From contig CAVZAE010000014.1 of NCBI GenBank assembly GCA_963773195.1, positions 33,068 through 97,067 of the forward strand: a DNA stretch of 64,000 nucleotides, in the 5' to 3' direction. Under the pieces are notes generated by a model. That model ran no database searches. It was not told the DNA's origin and worked only from the letters and a program-made list of their open reading frames with translations. Source of the stretch: CAIWHR01 sp963773195. Lineage in GTDB: Bacteria > Pseudomonadota > Gammaproteobacteria > Burkholderiales > Casimicrobiaceae. Each line of letters opens with the position of its first letter. Position 1 is the stretch's first letter. Of the stretch, positions 34,759 to 44,460 are shown in pieces. The position numbers and the translations under genes were made by a program.

Positions 34759-34872
34759 GGCGAGCAGATCGGCGCCAGGCAAGGCGCCCCGCAGCGAGCG
34801 ACCGGAATGTACTCGAACGTACATGAGGATCGCGAGCGAGGAGCAACGCAGCATGGCGTCGATATGCGAAGC

Positions 34873-34873
<1 letters not shown>
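34759..34873. repeat. Long imperfect palindrome between thiolase and CHI-like genes
   Basis: A ~115-base element whose outer arms GGC..CA.ATCG.CGCCA pair across the whole length (34759-34777 with 34873-34854) and whose centre is ATGTAC-TCGAAC-GTACAT (34807-34824), a perfect 6-bp hairpin with a 6-nt loop; the part in between pairs only partly. It begins directly at the thiolase stop codon. The form is that of a REP/BIME-like intergenic palindrome and it could act as a transcript end or processing site. Only one copy is seen in this window. Confidence 0.45.
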
Positions 34874-36069
<1,196 letters not shown>

Positions 36070-36077
36070 GGTAGTCC

Positions 36078-38165
36078 TCAGTTGCGCAGTGGCTTGCCGG
36101 TCTTCAACGTGTGCGCGATCCGTTCCTGCGTCTTGGCGTTGTGCAGAAGCGCCATGAACTCCGCGCGCTCGACATCGAGGAGCCACTTCTCGTCGACCAG
36201 GCTGCCCGGCTCGACCTCGCCACCGCAGAGCACGCGCGCGATGCGCAGCCCGACCTCGAAATCGTAAGCCGAGATGAAGCCGCCGTCGCGCATGTTGACG
36301 AGCATCATCTCGAGCGCCGCGATGCCCGTTCGGCCTGCGACGGGGACGTTGCGCGGCGGCAGGGGCGGCCGATAACCCGCCTCGGCCAGCGCGCGGGCCG
36401 TCGCGCGCGCGACGTGCAGGAGTTCGAACGCGTTCGTGATGACAACGTCCCCTCGCCGCAGGAACCCGATCTCCTTCGCCTCCAGCGCGCTCCGCGAGAC
36501 CTTCGCCATCGCCACCGTCTGGAACCACGCGCGCAGGAACGGGAGCTGGTCGAGCTGCGTGCCGATGGGGCCGCGCGTCGCCTCGTGCGCGGCGCGCAAG
36601 GCGATCTCCTTGCAGCCACCGCCGCCCGGCAAGAGCCCGACACCCGCTTCGACGAGCCCGATGTACGACTCGAGCGCGGCGACCGTGCGATCGCAGTGGA
36701 GGATGAATTCGCACGAGCCCCCCAACGCCATGCCGCGCACGGCCGCGACCGTCGGCACGAGGCTGTAGCGCAGGCGCAGCGACGTCTGCTGGAACTTCGC
36801 GACGACATCTTCGATCGTCGACCATTGTCCGGCGCGAATCGCGGGCTCGATCACGCTCAGGTCGGCGCCCAGCGAGAACGGCTCTTTCGCTTGCCAGAGG
36901 ATGAGCGCAGCGCACTCCCGCTCGGCGCGCTCGACCGCCGCCTGCACGCCGTCGAGTACCGCGTCGCCGATCGTGTTGGCCTTCGACTTGAACGACACGA
37001 TCGCGATGTCGTCGCCCACGTGCCACATGCGCACGGCGGGGGTCTCCATGATCGTGGTCCCGAGGGGCCATTTTTCGCCGAGCACCGGATCTGGGAATAT
37101 CTGTCGCCGATAGACCGGCAGGGTCGACCGCGGCACGAAGGTATTCGCGGACGCACTGTACGCGCCGGCCGGCGTGTGCATGCCTGTGGCCGCCGGACCG
37201 GAGGTGACCCACGACGGAAGCGACACCTTCGCGAGCGTCTTGCCCGCGGCGATGTCTTCGCTGAGCCAGCCGGCAACGTCCTTCCAACCCGCCGCCTGCC
37301 AGAGCTCGAAGGGGCCCATCGCCCAGCCGAACCCCCAGCGCAGAGCGAGATCGACATCACGCGCGTTGTCGGCGATGGTGCGAAGGTGGTAGGCGCAGTA
37401 GTGGAACAGATCGCGGAAGATCGCCCACAGGAATTGCGCCTGCGGGTGGGGATGCGCGCGCAGCTTCGCGAATTTTTCACCCGGCGCCTTGAGCGCGAGG
37501 ATCTCGGCCACGGCCGGATCGACGACCCCTTCCGCCTTGCGATAGGCGCGCGCTGCCGGGTCGAGCACCTCGATATCCTTGCCCAGCTTGCGGAAGTAGC
37601 CGGCCCGGGTTTTTTGCCCGAGGGCGCCCTGGGCGATCAAGCCTGCGAGCACCGGCGGCGCGCGGAACAGCGGATGCCAGGGATCGTCGGGCAGCGTGTC
37701 TTCCATCGTCTTGATCACATGCGCCATCGTGTCGAGCCCGACGACGTCGGCCGTGCGATACGTGGCGCTCTTGGCACGACCGATCGCCGGACCGGTCAGC
37801 GCATCGACGACGTCGAAGCCGAGCTTGTAGGTCTCGGTGTGCGCCATCGTCGCCAGCACCGAGAAGATGCCGACGCGGTTGGCGACGAAGTTCGGCGTGT
37901 CCTTCGCGCGCACGACGCCCTTGCCGAGCGTGGTCGTGACGAAGGTTTCGAGCGCGTCCAGGAGCGCCGGATCGGTCGCCTTGTGCGCGATGAGCTCGAC
38001 CAGGTGCATGTAGCGCGGCGGATTGAAGAAGTGGATGCCGCAGAAGCGCGGGCGCAGCGCTAGCCGGCAGCGCTTCCGCGAGCGCGTTGATCGAGAGGCC
38101 GGAGGTGTTCGATGCAAAGATCGCATGCGGTGCGACGTGCGGCACGATCTTCGCGTAGAGTTCAC
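36078..38165 (-). CDS. FadN-like protein, C-terminal fragment
   Basis: The in-frame family sequence begins at about 38060 (ALRPRFCGIHFFNPPRYMHLVEL). It contains the dehydrogenase C-terminal domains (KDTPNFVANRVGIF) and then a hydratase/isomerase domain with FSLGADLSVIEPA and VRGMALGGSCEFILHCDR, the oxyanion-hole glycines. The first ~35 codons of this open frame, before 38060, are out-of-frame N-terminal sequence. No ribosome site is seen for independent translation. Confidence 0.65.
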   Translation of the reverse strand: MNSTRRSCRTSHRMRSLHRTPPASRSTRSRKRCRLALRPRFCGIHFFNPPRYMHLVELIAHKATDPALLDALETFVTTTLGKGVVRAKDTPNFVANRVGIFSVLATMAHTETYKLGFDVVDALTGPAIGRAKSATYRTADVVGLDTMAHVIKTMEDTLPDDPWHPLFRAPPVLAGLIAQGALGQKTRAGYFRKLGKDIEVLDPAARAYRKAEGVVDPAVAEILALKAPGEKFAKLRAHPHPQAQFLWAIFRDLFHYCAYHLRTIADNARDVDLALRWGFGWAMGPFELWQAAGWKDVAGWLSEDIAAGKTLAKVSLPSWVTSGPAATGMHTPAGAYSASANTFVPRSTLPVYRRQIFPDPVLGEKWPLGTTIMETPAVRMWHVGDDIAIVSFKSKANTIGDAVLDGVQAAVERAERECAALILWQAKEPFSLGADLSVIEPAIRAGQWSTIEDVVAKFQQTSLRLRYSLVPTVAAVRGMALGGSCEFILHCDRTVAALESYIGLVEAGVGLLPGGGGCKEIALRAAHEATRGPIGTQLDQLPFLRAWFQTVAMAKVSRSALEAKEIGFLRRGDVVITNAFELLHVARATARALAEAGYRPPLPPRNVPVAGRTGIAALEMMLVNMRDGGFISAYDFEVGLRIARVLCGGEVEPGSLVDEKWLLDVERAEFMALLHNAKTQERIAHTLKTGKPLRN

Positions 38166-38475
38166 GCTTCCAGTCCATCCGCTCGGCGATCGCCTCGATC
38201 ACGAGGTCGCAGTCCGCGAGTCGTGCAAGGTCGCGGTCGTAGTTGGCCGCGTCGATCTGGGCGAGCCCGCCCGCTCTGGCCAGCGGCGCGGGTTCGAGCC
38301 TGGCAAGACCGGCGAGCGCCTTCGCGACGATGCCGTTCGGGTCGCCTTCCTTCGCCGCCAGGTCGAACAGGACAACCGGGACGCGCGCGTTGACCAAGTG
38401 CGCGGCGATCTGCGCCCCCATCACGCCGGCGCCGAGAACCGCAACCTTGCGGATGGGAAAGACGATGACGGACAT
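37477..38475 (-). CDS. FadN-like protein, N-terminal fragment
   Basis: The N-terminal fragment: the Rossmann domain of 3-hydroxyacyl-CoA dehydrogenase with GAGVMG (15-20), DLVIEAIAERMDWKRELYAKI and ASNTSGLSINALAEALPA. Family-like sequence stops at about 38061; the remaining ~190 codons are out of frame. The start ATG at 38475 matches the family opening. Confidence 0.65.
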   Translation of the reverse strand: MSVIVFPIRKVAVLGAGVMGAQIAAHLVNARVPVVLFDLAAKEGDPNGIVAKALAGLARLEPAPLARAGGLAQIDAANYDRDLARLADCDLVIEAIAERMDWKRELYAKIVPHVAPHAIFASNTSGLSINALAEALPASAAPALLRHPLLQSAALHAPGRAHRAQGDRSGAPGRARNLRHDHARQGRRAREGHAELRRQPRRHLLGAGDDGAHRDLQARLRRRRCADRSGDRSCQERHVSHGRRRRARHDGACDQDDGRHAARRSLASAVPRAAGARRLDRPGRPRAKNPGRLLPQAGQGYRGARPGSARLSQGGRGRRSGRGRDPRAQGAG

Positions 38476-38598
38476 GGCGTTGCCCTGCTGGGATGAAAGC
38501 ACGGCCGCGCGTGCTTGGCCGGCCGGGATGCAAACGGCACGACCCAACGTCCGGCCGCGCCGCGCGGTGTTACGGATTCGAACCGATCGAGCGGCCCG

Positions 38599-40062
38599 TC
38601 AGAAGTTCCAGGTGACCTGACCCGAAAGGATGAACACGCTGTCGCTGTAGTCGCCCTTCAGGTAGCCATATTGCGCGACGCTCGCCGGCGAGAGGCCGAT
38701 CTGCGCGATCGAGCCGTCCTTGATCCAGACGTACGCGGCGCCGATGTCGAACTTGAGTGCGGGCGTGTACGCGTACTGCGCGCCGAGCGCGAGCCAATAG
38801 CGGTCGTTGTCCGGCAGCCGCGCGTTGCGATCGGCATCCTGCACCGGCGACTGGTCGTAGGCGACACCTGCGCGGAGTTTCCACTTCGGATCGTAGTAGT
38901 AGTTGGCGCCGATCGAGTACCGCCACGAGTCCTTGAAGTTTTCCGGCGTGCTCTGCAGGATCGTGCCGTTGGTGCGCACGAACGTCAGGTCCTTGATCGT
39001 CGACCAGTGCGTGTACTGCACGTCCGCCATCAGGTCCCACTGCGGGGCGACGTGGCCGAACCACGAGAAGTTGGCGATGCCCGGGAGCTTGATCTCGGAC
39101 GTCACCCCGCCGTTCGCGAGCAGCGGACTCGCATTGACCTGCGCCTGGATGCCTAAGGCGACGGGGTTCAGCGCGGCCGGCGTCAACGTCGGCAGCGCCG
39201 GCAGCGTGAAATCGACGTTGGCCGCGACGCTGTACTTGATGTCCGACCGCCACGACGCGCCGAAACGATTGTTCTGGTCGAAATCGACCAGGATGCCGAC
39301 GTTCCAGCCCCACGCCCAGTCGTTGCCGTTGACGTTCACCTTCGCGTCGAGCCCGCTCGTCTGGACCGCGATGGCGTTGGCGGTCGCGGCGGGCAGCGCG
39401 CCCAGGCCGACGGCGGTGCCGAGCCCGGTGGCGTAGGCCAGCGAATAGTTTGCGCTGCTCGTGAACGTCGCCTTGACCTGCTGGTAGTCCGCGCCGGCGC
39501 CGATGGCGATGTTGGGGGTGACCTGCCACGAGAGCGCCGGGTTGATGTTGATCGTCCTGACGTCGGACTTGAGCGCCTGATAGCGGCCGATCCAGCCGTC
39601 GTCGTACTCGGTCTTGAGTCCGAAGGGGGCGTTGACGCCGAGCCCGAACGACCATTGGGGATTGAGCGGGACCACGAGGTAGAAATTCGGGACGACGGCG
39701 AGGCTGCCGGCGTCGCCGCCATCGTTGCCGAGCGGCTGTGCCACGCCAACCGGCGGGCACAGGGTCGGCGGACACGAGAAGGCGGGCAGCGATCCCGAAT
39801 CGCTGAACTTGAACGAAGGCCAGATCAGGTTGACGGCACCGACGATCTGGTTCGTCTTGATCTTCGACATGCCCGCGACGTTGGACCAGAGCGTCGCCGC
39901 GTCCTCGGCTGCGGCAGCGCCGCCCGCATAGGCGTTGCCCAGTCCGCTACCCGAATTCTCCTGCAGCGCGAAACCCGCGCCGTGCGCGTAACCGCCACCG
40001 AGCGCGAGTGCCGTCGCGGCGACTGCCGTGGCGATCCTGGTGCGAACGAAGGGGGTGGTCAT
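38599..40062 (-). CDS. fadL: Outer-membrane long-chain fatty acid transporter FadL (OmpP1 family)
   Basis: A 487-residue outer-membrane protein. A signal peptide (TAVAATALALGGGYAHG) precedes the hatch region beginning AGFALQENSGSGLGNAYAGGAAAAEDAATLWSNVAGMSKI, the N-terminal motif of FadL/TodX channels. The rest is a beta barrel ending with the terminal aromatic in GQVTWNF. It would take up long-chain fatty acids or hydrocarbons. AAGGAG lies 8 bases before the ATG. A TATAGT box on the minus strand at 40181-40176 is a candidate -10. Its place between two beta-oxidation blocks fits. The gap 40063-40268 shows only this weak promoter. Confidence 0.92.
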   Translation of the reverse strand: MTTPFVRTRIATAVAATALALGGGYAHGAGFALQENSGSGLGNAYAGGAAAAEDAATLWSNVAGMSKIKTNQIVGAVNLIWPSFKFSDSGSLPAFSCPPTLCPPVGVAQPLGNDGGDAGSLAVVPNFYLVVPLNPQWSFGLGVNAPFGLKTEYDDGWIGRYQALKSDVRTININPALSWQVTPNIAIGAGADYQQVKATFTSSANYSLAYATGLGTAVGLGALPAATANAIAVQTSGLDAKVNVNGNDWAWGWNVGILVDFDQNNRFGASWRSDIKYSVAANVDFTLPALPTLTPAALNPVALGIQAQVNASPLLANGGVTSEIKLPGIANFSWFGHVAPQWDLMADVQYTHWSTIKDLTFVRTNGTILQSTPENFKDSWRYSIGANYYYDPKWKLRAGVAYDQSPVQDADRNARLPDNDRYWLALGAQYAYTPALKFDIGAAYVWIKDGSIAQIGLSPASVAQYGYLKGDYSDSVFILSGQVTWNF

Positions 40063-40268
40063 GGCAGGTGTCTCCTTGGCTAGGGGCGCCTGCCCGGCGA
40101 TACGGGCGCAACGCCGGTTGTTGCCTTTTGGGGAGTGTTTCGAGGGCTCTGTCGCCTCTGGCCGGCTCGCAACCCACTATACACGGCCGAACCCCGGCCG
40201 CACCGTTCGGAAAACCGGTTCCGGAGGGCCGTTCCCGGGAAGTGTTGTTTTTTGGCCGGACCGTCGGG

Positions 40269-40655
40269 CTATTCGGGAGGCACGTCACGCGGCTTCCGGT
40301 CGGCGCCGACCGCAACGTACGTGAGGCAGGCCTCGGTCACCTTGACGCAGACGATGTCCCTCGGATTGCGTTGCGCGTAGACCTGGACGTCGACGGTGAT
40401 CGACGTCCGGCCGACCTTGACGATCGTCGAGTAGAAGCTCACGACGTCGCCGATCAGCACCGGCTGCTTGAAGGTGAACGAATTGACGGCAACCGTCGCG
40501 ACCCGTCCTCGCGCGCGCTGTGCTGCGAGCACTCCACCTGCGATGTCGACCTGCGACATGACCCAGCCGCCGAAGATGTCGCCGTGCTGGTTCGCGTCGG
40601 CCGGCATCGGCACGACGCGTAGCGTCGGTGCGCGGTCGGGCAGCGTGACGGTCAT
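40269..40655 (-). CDS. yciA: Acyl-CoA thioesterase (YciA-like)
   Basis: A 128-residue hotdog-fold thioesterase. The opening LRVVPMPADANQHGDIFGGWVMSQVDIAGG holds the catalytic Asp in the NQHGDIFGGW motif of YciA/BACH enzymes; VNSFTFKQPVLIGDVVSFYSTIVKVGRTSITVDVQVYAQ completes the hotdog sheet. It hydrolyses acyl-CoAs, releasing CoA when beta-oxidation is saturated. It follows fadD by 34 bases and is the last gene of the fadE-fadI-fadJ-fadD set. Confidence 0.9.
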   Translation of the reverse strand: MTVTLPDRAPTLRVVPMPADANQHGDIFGGWVMSQVDIAGGVLAAQRARGRVATVAVNSFTFKQPVLIGDVVSFYSTIVKVGRTSITVDVQVYAQRNPRDIVCVKVTEACLTYVAVGADRKPRDVPPE

Positions 40656-40689
40656 GGTGCGGGGTGCAGCCGCTAGCGGTCCGGTACGC

Positions 40690-42366
40690 CTATGCGGCCT
40701 TGCGCTTCATCTCGTCGCGCAGCTCGCGCCGCAGGATCTTGCCGACGTTCGTCTTCGGCAGGTCCTTGCGGAATTCGACTTCGCGCGGGCACTTGTAGCC
40801 GGTCAGGTGCTCGCGGCAATGCCGCAGGACGTCCTCGACCGTCAGCGCCTCGTCCTTCTTCACCACGAAGAGCTTCACTGCCTCGCCGGACTTCGCGTCG
40901 GGAATGCCGACGGCGGCGCATTCGAGCACGCCCGGGTGCATGACGACGACCGCCTCGATCTCGTTCGGGTACACGTTGAAGCCGGACACGAGGATCATGT
41001 CCTTCTTGCGATCGACGATGCGGACGAATCCGCGCTCGTCCATCACGCCGATATCGCCTGTCGCGAGCCAACCGTCCTTGTCCAGCACCTTCGCGGTTTC
41101 ATCGGGGCGGTTCCAATAGCCGGCCATCACTTGCGGACCACGGATGCAGATCTCACCGGGCTGGCCCAGCGCGACTTCCTTGCCGTCATCGTCGCGCAGG
41201 ACCAGCTCGGTGGACGGGACCGGGAGGCCGATCGAGCCGTTGTACGCGGGAAGGTCGAGCGGATTGATCGTCGCCGCCGGCGAGGTTTCAGTGAGCCCGT
41301 ACGCCTCGATCAGCGGCCGGCCGGTGATCTCCTTCCACTTGAGCGCGACAGCTTCCTGCACTGCCATCCCGCCGCCCAGCGTGATCCGCAGCGACGAGAA
41401 ATCGAGCTTCGCGAAGTCGGCGTTGTTGATGAGCGCGTTGAACAGCGTGTTGACGCCGGTGAACGCGGTGAACCGGAACCTGGCCATCTCCTTCACGAAG
41501 CCGGGGATGTCTCGCGGATTCGGAATCAGCACGTTCTCGGCACCCACCGTCATGAACATGAGGCAGTTCGCCGTCAGCGAAAAGATGTGGTAGAGCGGCA
41601 GCGGCGTGATGATGATCTCGCGGCCGTCCGGCGCGAGAAAAGGCTTGACCCACGCGCGTGCCTGAAGCAGGTTCGCGACGATGTTCCGGTGCAGGAGCAT
41701 CGCGCCTTTGGCGACGCCGGTCGTGCCGCCCGTGTACTGCAGGAACGCGATATCGTCGTGTCCGAGCGGGACACGCTCGAGCTTCGTCCGGCGGCCGCCG
41801 GCAAGCGCCGCCGACAGCCGGATCGAGGCGGGCAGGCGGAACGCCGGCACCATCTTCTTCACGTGGCGCAGCACGAAATCGACGATGAGACCTTTGAAGC
41901 CCAAGAGCTCGCCGATGCTCGTGACGACCACCTGGCGCACCTTGGTCTTGCCGACGACTTCGGCCAGCGTGTGCGCGAAGTTCTCGACCACGACGATGAC
42001 CTCGGCTCCGGAATCGTTGAGCTGATGTTCGAGCTCGCGTGCCGTGTAGAGCGGATTCACGTTGACCACCGTGCAGCCGGCGCGCAGGATCCCGAACAGG
42101 CACACCGGATACTGCAGGATGTTGGGCATCATCAGCGCGACGCGTGTGCCCTTGCGGCAACCCTTCTCTTGCAGCCAGCCGGCGAACGCCGTCGACAGCG
42201 TGTCGAGCTCGCCGAACGTGATCGTCTTGCCCATGCACGAATAGGCGGGGCGCGCCGAGTACTGGGCGACGCTCTCGTCGAACACGTCGCGCAGCGACGC
42301 GTACTCGTTGACGTCGATGTCGGCGGGTACGCCTTTCGGATAGTGCTCGAGCCAGATCCGATCCAC
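40690..42366 (-). CDS. fadD: Long-chain fatty acid--CoA ligase
   Basis: A 558-residue AMP-forming ligase activating fatty acids to acyl-CoA. The P-loop YTGGTTGVAKGAML starts at 211; later come YGLTETSPAATINP, the ATP/adenylate motif WLATGDIGVMDERGFVRIVDRKKDMILVSGFNVYPNEIE (FACS signature), and the catalytic Lys in KTNVGKILRREL. The start is GTG at 42366, with GGAGGAGG ending 5 bases upstream; a longer frame upstream is not supported. There is a gap of 112 bases to fadJ. Length equals E. coli FadD (561). Confidence 0.94.
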   Translation of the reverse strand: MDRIWLEHYPKGVPADIDVNEYASLRDVFDESVAQYSARPAYSCMGKTITFGELDTLSTAFAGWLQEKGCRKGTRVALMMPNILQYPVCLFGILRAGCTVVNVNPLYTARELEHQLNDSGAEVIVVVENFAHTLAEVVGKTKVRQVVVTSIGELLGFKGLIVDFVLRHVKKMVPAFRLPASIRLSAALAGGRRTKLERVPLGHDDIAFLQYTGGTTGVAKGAMLLHRNIVANLLQARAWVKPFLAPDGREIIITPLPLYHIFSLTANCLMFMTVGAENVLIPNPRDIPGFVKEMARFRFTAFTGVNTLFNALINNADFAKLDFSSLRITLGGGMAVQEAVALKWKEITGRPLIEAYGLTETSPAATINPLDLPAYNGSIGLPVPSTELVLRDDDGKEVALGQPGEICIRGPQVMAGYWNRPDETAKVLDKDGWLATGDIGVMDERGFVRIVDRKKDMILVSGFNVYPNEIEAVVVMHPGVLECAAVGIPDAKSGEAVKLFVVKKDEALTVEDVLRHCREHLTGYKCPREVEFRKDLPKTNVGKILRRELRDEMKRKAA

Positions 42367-42478
42367 GATGCCTCCTCCCGCGGGCGCGCCGGGCCAAGAC
42401 CCCGCGCCTCTTGTCGCGGCCGGCGCGTTCGCGATAGCCGCGGAATCGTACACCAAGCACCTGCCCGGAGCCCGTGAC

Positions 42479-44437
42479 CTACGCCAGTGCTCCGACGGGC
42501 GGCGGACGCGTCTCCGCGGTGTCGGGCGTGCCTTCCGCGTAATGCAGCGGCCCACCGCGAAACGGCGCAAAGCCGCAGCCGAAGATCGCGCCGGCATCGA
42601 CCAGATCCGCGTCCTCGACAATGCGATCCGCCAGTGCCTTCTTCGCTTCGCCGACGAAGGGCACGATCAGACGATCGCCCAGGCCAGGCGGCACCGTGCC
42701 GGGCGCGGACTTGGCCGCCTTGCCGGTCGACCAGTCGTAGAAGCCGCGCTTCGTCTTCTTGCCGAGATGACCGGCGTCGACGAGCGCCTTGAGCTTCGCG
42801 GGTGGCGCGACCCCGGGCGACAACATCGTGCCGACCGCCATGCAGATGTCGAGTCCCACCGTATCGGCGAGCTCGATCGGGCCCATCGGCATTCCGAAGG
42901 CGAGCGCGGCTTCGTCGACGGTCTCCGGCGCGACACCCAGGTCGACGCAGCGCATCGCTTCCATCAGGTAGGGGGCGAGCAACCGATTCACGAGGAAGCC
43001 TGGCGCGCTCTTGACCGGCAGCGGTAGCTTGTCCAACTGACGCACGAAGGCGGCGGCCCGCGGCACGAGCTCGGAGTGGGTCTGCCGTCCGAACACGACC
43101 TCGACCAGCATCATCTGCGGCACGGGGTTGAAGAAGTGGAGGCCGACCAGGCGCTCGGGATCGTGCATGCCCGCGGCGATGCCTTCGAGCGGAATGCTCG
43201 ACGTATTGGTAGCGAGGATCGCGCCCGGCTTGGCGGTTGCCTCGAGCGCGGCGAACAGCGTCTTCTTCGCGTCAAGGTTCTCGAAGATCGCCTCGACGAT
43301 CACGTCGGCGCGGGCGACACCGGCGCCGGCGACATCGGGGATCAGTCGATCGCCCGCGTCACGCACGCGGCGCGGATCCTTCAACCGCTGGGCGAACAAC
43401 TTGGCCGCGCGACCCAGCGCCGGCGAGAGCCGCTCGGGGCTCTGGTCCTGCAGCGTGACCGTGAGCCCGCGCAGCGCGCACCACGCCGCGATGTCGCCGC
43501 CCATCGTGCCCGCGCCGACGACGTGAACATGCGTGGCAGCGAAGTCGCCTTCCTTGCCGAGGGACTTCAACCGCTCCTGCAGCTTGAATACGCGGATCAG
43601 GTTCGCGGCGGTCGGCGACCTCAGGAGCGAAGGCACCGACTCGGGATCGGACGGCGACGCCGCGAGCGCATTGCCGTCGTGCTTGACCCACAGATCGAGG
43701 ATCGCGTACGGCGCGGGATAGTGCTCGGGGCGTGCACGCTTCGCGACCTGCTTCCTCGCCTGTGCGGCGATCAGCGGGCGCACCGGAGCCGCGAGCGTGA
43801 GCGACAGCGGGAAATGCAGCGTGCGCGGCGCAGGCAGCCCCTTCAGGACACCGCGCGCGGTGTTCTCCATGATCCGCGGAGGCACGCATTCGTCGGCGAC
43901 GCCGAGCTGCTTGGCGCGGCGCGCATCGATCGTGCGGCCGGAGAGCATCATGTCGAGCGCCGCCGGCGCGCCCGCGAGTCGCGGCAGGCGTTTCATCCCG
44001 CCCCACCCCGGGACGATGCCGAGCATCACCTCGGGCAATCCGAGACGAGAGCCCGGCTCGTCGACGACGACGCGATAGCGGCAGGCGAGCGCGAGCTCGA
44101 AGCCGCCGCCAAGGCAGAACCCGCGAATCAGCGCGAGCGTCGGATACTTGACCGCTGCAAGCCGCTCGAACGTGTCCCAGCCGCGCTTGACGAGCGCGAT
44201 CGCGTCGGCCTCGGTCTTCACCGCGAGGAATTCGTCGATGTCGGCGCCCGCGATGAACCCGCTTCGCTTACCCGACTCGATGATGAGACCCTGCGGCGGA
44301 TCGCGGTCGAGCTGATCGAGCACCTCGTGGAGTTCTGTGAAGACGTCGGTCGACAGCGTGTTCGTCGTCGTGTCGGCCTTGTCGAACACGAGGGACGCAA
44401 GCGCGTCCGCCTCGCGCGTGAGGATCCAGTGTCGCAT
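42479..44437 (-). CDS. fadJ: Fatty acid oxidation complex alpha subunit (FadJ/FadB-like)
   Basis: A 652-residue bifunctional enzyme with the domain order opposite to the FadN-like protein: enoyl-CoA hydratase first (SGFIAGADIDEF, RGFCLGGGFELALACRYR, LGLPEVMLGIVPGWGGMKRLPRL) and 3-hydroxyacyl-CoA dehydrogenase second (VVGAGTMGGDIA near 305; NTSSIPLEGIAAGMHDPERLVGLHFFNPVPQM; SAPGFLVNRLLAPYL). It carries out hydration and NAD-dependent oxidation in beta-oxidation with the thiolase encoded 23 bases upstream. It is shorter than E. coli FadJ (714). The next gene downstream, fadD, starts 112 bases on. FadJ rather than FadB is preferred because of the neighbouring FadI-type thiolase. Confidence 0.9.
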   Translation of the reverse strand: MRHWILTREADALASLVFDKADTTTNTLSTDVFTELHEVLDQLDRDPPQGLIIESGKRSGFIAGADIDEFLAVKTEADAIALVKRGWDTFERLAAVKYPTLALIRGFCLGGGFELALACRYRVVVDEPGSRLGLPEVMLGIVPGWGGMKRLPRLAGAPAALDMMLSGRTIDARRAKQLGVADECVPPRIMENTARGVLKGLPAPRTLHFPLSLTLAAPVRPLIAAQARKQVAKRARPEHYPAPYAILDLWVKHDGNALAASPSDPESVPSLLRSPTAANLIRVFKLQERLKSLGKEGDFAATHVHVVGAGTMGGDIAAWCALRGLTVTLQDQSPERLSPALGRAAKLFAQRLKDPRRVRDAGDRLIPDVAGAGVARADVIVEAIFENLDAKKTLFAALEATAKPGAILATNTSSIPLEGIAAGMHDPERLVGLHFFNPVPQMMLVEVVFGRQTHSELVPRAAAFVRQLDKLPLPVKSAPGFLVNRLLAPYLMEAMRCVDLGVAPETVDEAALAFGMPMGPIELADTVGLDICMAVGTMLSPGVAPPAKLKALVDAGHLGKKTKRGFYDWSTGKAAKSAPGTVPPGLGDRLIVPFVGEAKKALADRIVEDADLVDAGAIFGCGFAPFRGGPLHYAEGTPDTAETRPPPVGALA

Positions 44438-44460
44438 TGGGGCGAACGTTGTGAAACGCC

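Larger units (their letters stand above)
36078..38475 (-). pseudogene. 3-hydroxyacyl-CoA dehydrogenase/enoyl-CoA hydratase (FadN-like), split by a one-base frameshift
   Basis: Two frames together give a ~798-residue FadN-type enzyme: NAD-binding 3-hydroxyacyl-CoA dehydrogenase first, enoyl-CoA hydratase/isomerase last. The N-terminal frame runs from MSVIVFPIRKVAVLGAGVMGAQ to LSINALAEALPA. Removing the single T at 38061 (+ strand) continues as ALRPRFCGIHFFNPPRYMHLVEL, the exact family sequence. The gene lies 8 bases upstream of the thiolase gene, and its activity would be needed for that module. A consensus error or a recent mutation are both possible. Confidence 0.8.
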
